Assembly: GCF_037029465.1 (NCBI RefSeq)
Contig: NZ_JAYMEM010000001.1
Location: forward strand, 1-64,000
Origin: Mesoflavibacter sp037029465
Lineage (GTDB): Bacteria > Bacteroidota > Bacteroidia > Flavobacteriales > Flavobacteriaceae
DNA: 64,000 nt
Direction of reading: 5' to 3'
The notes below the pieces were generated by a model. The model did no database searches. It saw nothing but the letters and a program-made list of their open reading frames with translations, and was not told the origin of the DNA. This document shows, piece after piece, positions 63,001 through 64,000 of this stretch. Position numbers and translations under genes: made by a program. The first letter of the stretch is position 1; every line of letters starts with the position of its first letter.

Positions 63001-63117
63001 CCTGAAGTAGGTATTGGTTCTGGAGAAACAGCTAATGGTGTTGGTTTTGGTAACTACAATTTATACAGTTATCCTCAAGTTCAATCAATTCAAATGGGTG
63101 TAGAATTAACATTTTAA
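60058..63117 (+). CDS. SusC/RagA-family TonB-dependent outer-membrane transporter
   Basis: 1019 residues. Signal peptide to LSFAQ (about 22); carboxypeptidase-regulatory-like domain (about 26-105: VSGVVSDENGLPLPSATVAV, DGNYSISTSAGDVLTFSYVG); TonB plug (about 110-235: DEVVITGFGSKSRDKL, GQTAFVRVRGVGSINASSAP) with the SusC signature ILKDAATASLYGSRAANGVI; then the 22-strand barrel to the terminal VQSIQMGVELTF. It pairs with the SusD gene ten bases downstream to import oligosaccharides or peptides. The substrate is not evident since no enzyme genes are visible. Confidence 0.97.
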   Translation: MKTKFSGILTLFLAFVVQLSFAQDKTVSGVVSDENGLPLPSATVAVKGTSNGTTTDFDGNYSISTSAGDVLTFSYVGYSTKEVTVGASNSINISLVPDNTLDEVVITGFGSKSRDKLTSAVTTLSSDDIKKLSPTTSVDNMLQGNAPGVQVVGGNGKPGQTAFVRVRGVGSINASSAPLYVIDGVVAPNLNSINPNDIESMSILKDAATASLYGSRAANGVIVITTKSGKKDRDARVTISSRVGYGQRIKDNFEMMDAAQKIQYERELASLGVSNAQSLPGAQITNQDEYNFLIARNTDWMDELLRKAYIQNNSISVDGGTEKTSYFFGLGHDRNTGIIQEVNGFERLNGRMNLNFQAKEWLNISTNFSVTTTKSDEPRDRNNAQNPFRAMYDYNPYETKYILDDDNNFVLDANGERQFNLTRAGFSITEALINNPEIQNTTFLIGGFSAKADITDHISNTFRIGATNTSYRREYFIAPGSVLDGYVGDAQNPGIKTDNGSNELDYTITNLLSYSNTFAEKHNVKLTGLFEFNKRTLRNYSLSSNGFSNDFLSVQAVATVPTAASTNYFERALLAYGAFLDYDYDGKYLATASIRRDGSSTFGQNNRYGVFYSGSLAWNISKENFLSGNSTINDLKLRASVGTSGNSNGLASYGAVPTLGFGSLNGAATAIPTDNGNADLGFEKNFIFDVGVEFSLLNRRLSGVIDYYERTTSDLLLNAPLSSLGGEPDGVIFSNIGEMVNKGLEIKLTGDIIRGDNPGDFNLTLGGNIAFLDNEVTKLVSTQESPDGEDIIVGDNIIRVGEEIYTYNLVRWAGVNPANGEPLWYDADGNITNQYNADDLQVLSGKSPLAKFDGGVNLFMSYKGFDLAADFYYKVGNYVQNFMESNMLSDGQSVDANQRVDAFNYWRNPGDTNVLPSPLYGNEAQNSSDRWLQKGDYVRLRNLTLGYNLPTSFTQKMKIERLRLFLQGQNLWTYAPYFNGDPEVGIGSGETANGVGFGNYNLYSYPQVQSIQMGVELTF

Positions 63118-63127
63118 AAAAAAAATT

Positions 63128-64000
63128 ATGAAAAATATATTTAAAACAGTAATACTAGTTTTTGGTGTACTACTTTTTAATTCGTGTGAAGATGAATTAG
63201 AAAAGTTACCTAATGACTCGGTAACACCTGAAACTTTTTATCAAACTCAAGCTGATTTTGAATCAGCTATGAGAGGTGTATATTCAGGGTTCCTAAACGG
63301 ATCTTATTATGGGGGCTCTTTTTTAAGCTTACCAGATATTATGACAAGTAATGTTATAATATCTCCTCAAGGTAGATTAAGTAATCAAGTTTTCTTTGAG
63401 TGGAGGCATGCTCCAAATTTATCTTGGAATTTTATGTACCCTCCATATGTAGTTATTAATAGAAGTAATTTAATTTTAGAGAATATTAATAATCTGCCTG
63501 ATGGTCCAGACAAGACAAACATTATTGGAGAAGCAAAAGCGGCTAGAGCTTTAGCTATGTTTGATTTAGTAAGAGTTTTTTCTGAGATACCTACACAGTC
63601 TTCTGGGGCTTCACAATCATTAGGTATGCCAATAATTACAACAACTGACCCAACCGTTCAAATACCTAGACCTAGTGTGGATGAGTGTTACACTTTCATT
63701 ATCAATGAATTAGAAGAAGCGAAAGGACTTGTTAACTCAGATAACGGTAGTGGTAGAATAAATAAAAACACTGTAAGAGCACTTTTATCTAGAGCTTACT
63801 TATACAATGGTAATGACTTAGAGGCTATTAACGCTGCCAATGAAGTAACTGCTTCTATAGCTTCACTATCAACATTCCCTGGTGTTTGGACAGACTCAAG
63901 TGAAGATGGAGTAATATTTAAAATTAATCAAGATAGAATTTTAGACGGTGTTAGCATAGGTGTTCAATGGAGTCAATCTAATGCAGGTAATGTAGTACCT
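63128..64000 (+). CDS. SusD/RagB-family surface lipoprotein, C-terminus beyond window
   Basis: 291 codons are open to the window edge from ATG 63128. The lipobox is VLLFNSC, then acidic EDELEKLP, as in surface-exported lipoproteins. SusD signatures are TPETFYQTQADFESAMRGVY (N-terminal TPR part), GEAKAARALAMFDLVRVFSE, RPSVDECYTFIINELEEAKG and VRALLSRAYLYNGNDLEAIN. It is the substrate-binding lid on SusC. About half of the usual length is visible. Confidence 0.95.
   Translation, partial: MKNIFKTVILVFGVLLFNSCEDELEKLPNDSVTPETFYQTQADFESAMRGVYSGFLNGSYYGGSFLSLPDIMTSNVIISPQGRLSNQVFFEWRHAPNLSWNFMYPPYVVINRSNLILENINNLPDGPDKTNIIGEAKAARALAMFDLVRVFSEIPTQSSGASQSLGMPIITTTDPTVQIPRPSVDECYTFIINELEEAKGLVNSDNGSGRINKNTVRALLSRAYLYNGNDLEAINAANEVTASIASLSTFPGVWTDSSEDGVIFKINQDRILDGVSIGVQWSQSNAGNVVP

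Overview
The window comes from an AT-rich member of the Bacteroidota, almost certainly a marine-type Flavobacteriaceae. Supporting signs are a SusC/SusD pair, an STN-domain TonB receptor behind an ECF sigma/FecR pair, a fused SecDF, an L36 protein without the zinc ribbon, acidic residues after lipobox cysteines, promoters of the TTG-N19/20-TAnnTTTG type and no obvious Shine-Dalgarno sequences. No rRNA, tRNA, insertion sequence, phage or CRISPR array was recognised; most of the window is core chromosome.

Layout. 1-4121 (minus): the 5' part of a very large secreted modular protein (CUB-like, PKD, P-domain, then five DDxSFT repeats), cut by the window edge, with a small secreted protein upstream. 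4315-6776 (plus): folE, cysS, yidD. 6800-20837 (mostly minus): DUF192 lipoprotein, lgt, a 540-base gap with a structured repeat-like element, secDF, two envelope proteins, mdh, gyrB, a C1q-like secreted protein, asnB, a NUMOD4/HNH protein and queE. 20942-25416 (plus): a six-gene run ending in rluF. 25418-28438 (minus): a YwaF-like membrane protein, folD, ffh. 28570-34851: a divergent cell-surface-signalling locus in which an acidic multi-domain lipoprotein faces an ECF sigma factor, FecR anti-sigma and an STN-type TonB receptor; a VIT-family metal transporter follows. 35710-40699 (minus): amidinotransferase-fold enzyme, gltA, eno, carA. 40787-58075 (minus): the str-S10-spc-alpha ribosomal superoperon from rpsL to rplQ without tuf, including infA, secY, rpoA and a 38-codon rpmJ. 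58257-64000 (plus): an Omp85-family protein, then susC and a truncated susD.

How it fits together. The superoperon makes ribosomal proteins, RNA polymerase alpha, SecY and IF-1; Ffh, SecDF, YidD, Lgt and the Omp85 protein are the export and envelope-assembly machinery that the many lipoproteins and outer-membrane proteins here would use. The most interesting regulatory observation is a 41-base element, identical at 31 positions, occurring once in front of fecR and once, in the opposite orientation, in front of the acidic lipoprotein gene. It looks like the promoter of the local ECF sigma factor and would make the lipoprotein a member of the same regulon as the receptor. Other points of interest are a terminator whose loop is the ffh stop codon, terminators that abut start codons (yidD, ywaF-like), a terminator-like hairpin at the 5' end of the gyrB transcript, and isolated hairpins in two gaps of the ribosomal operon.
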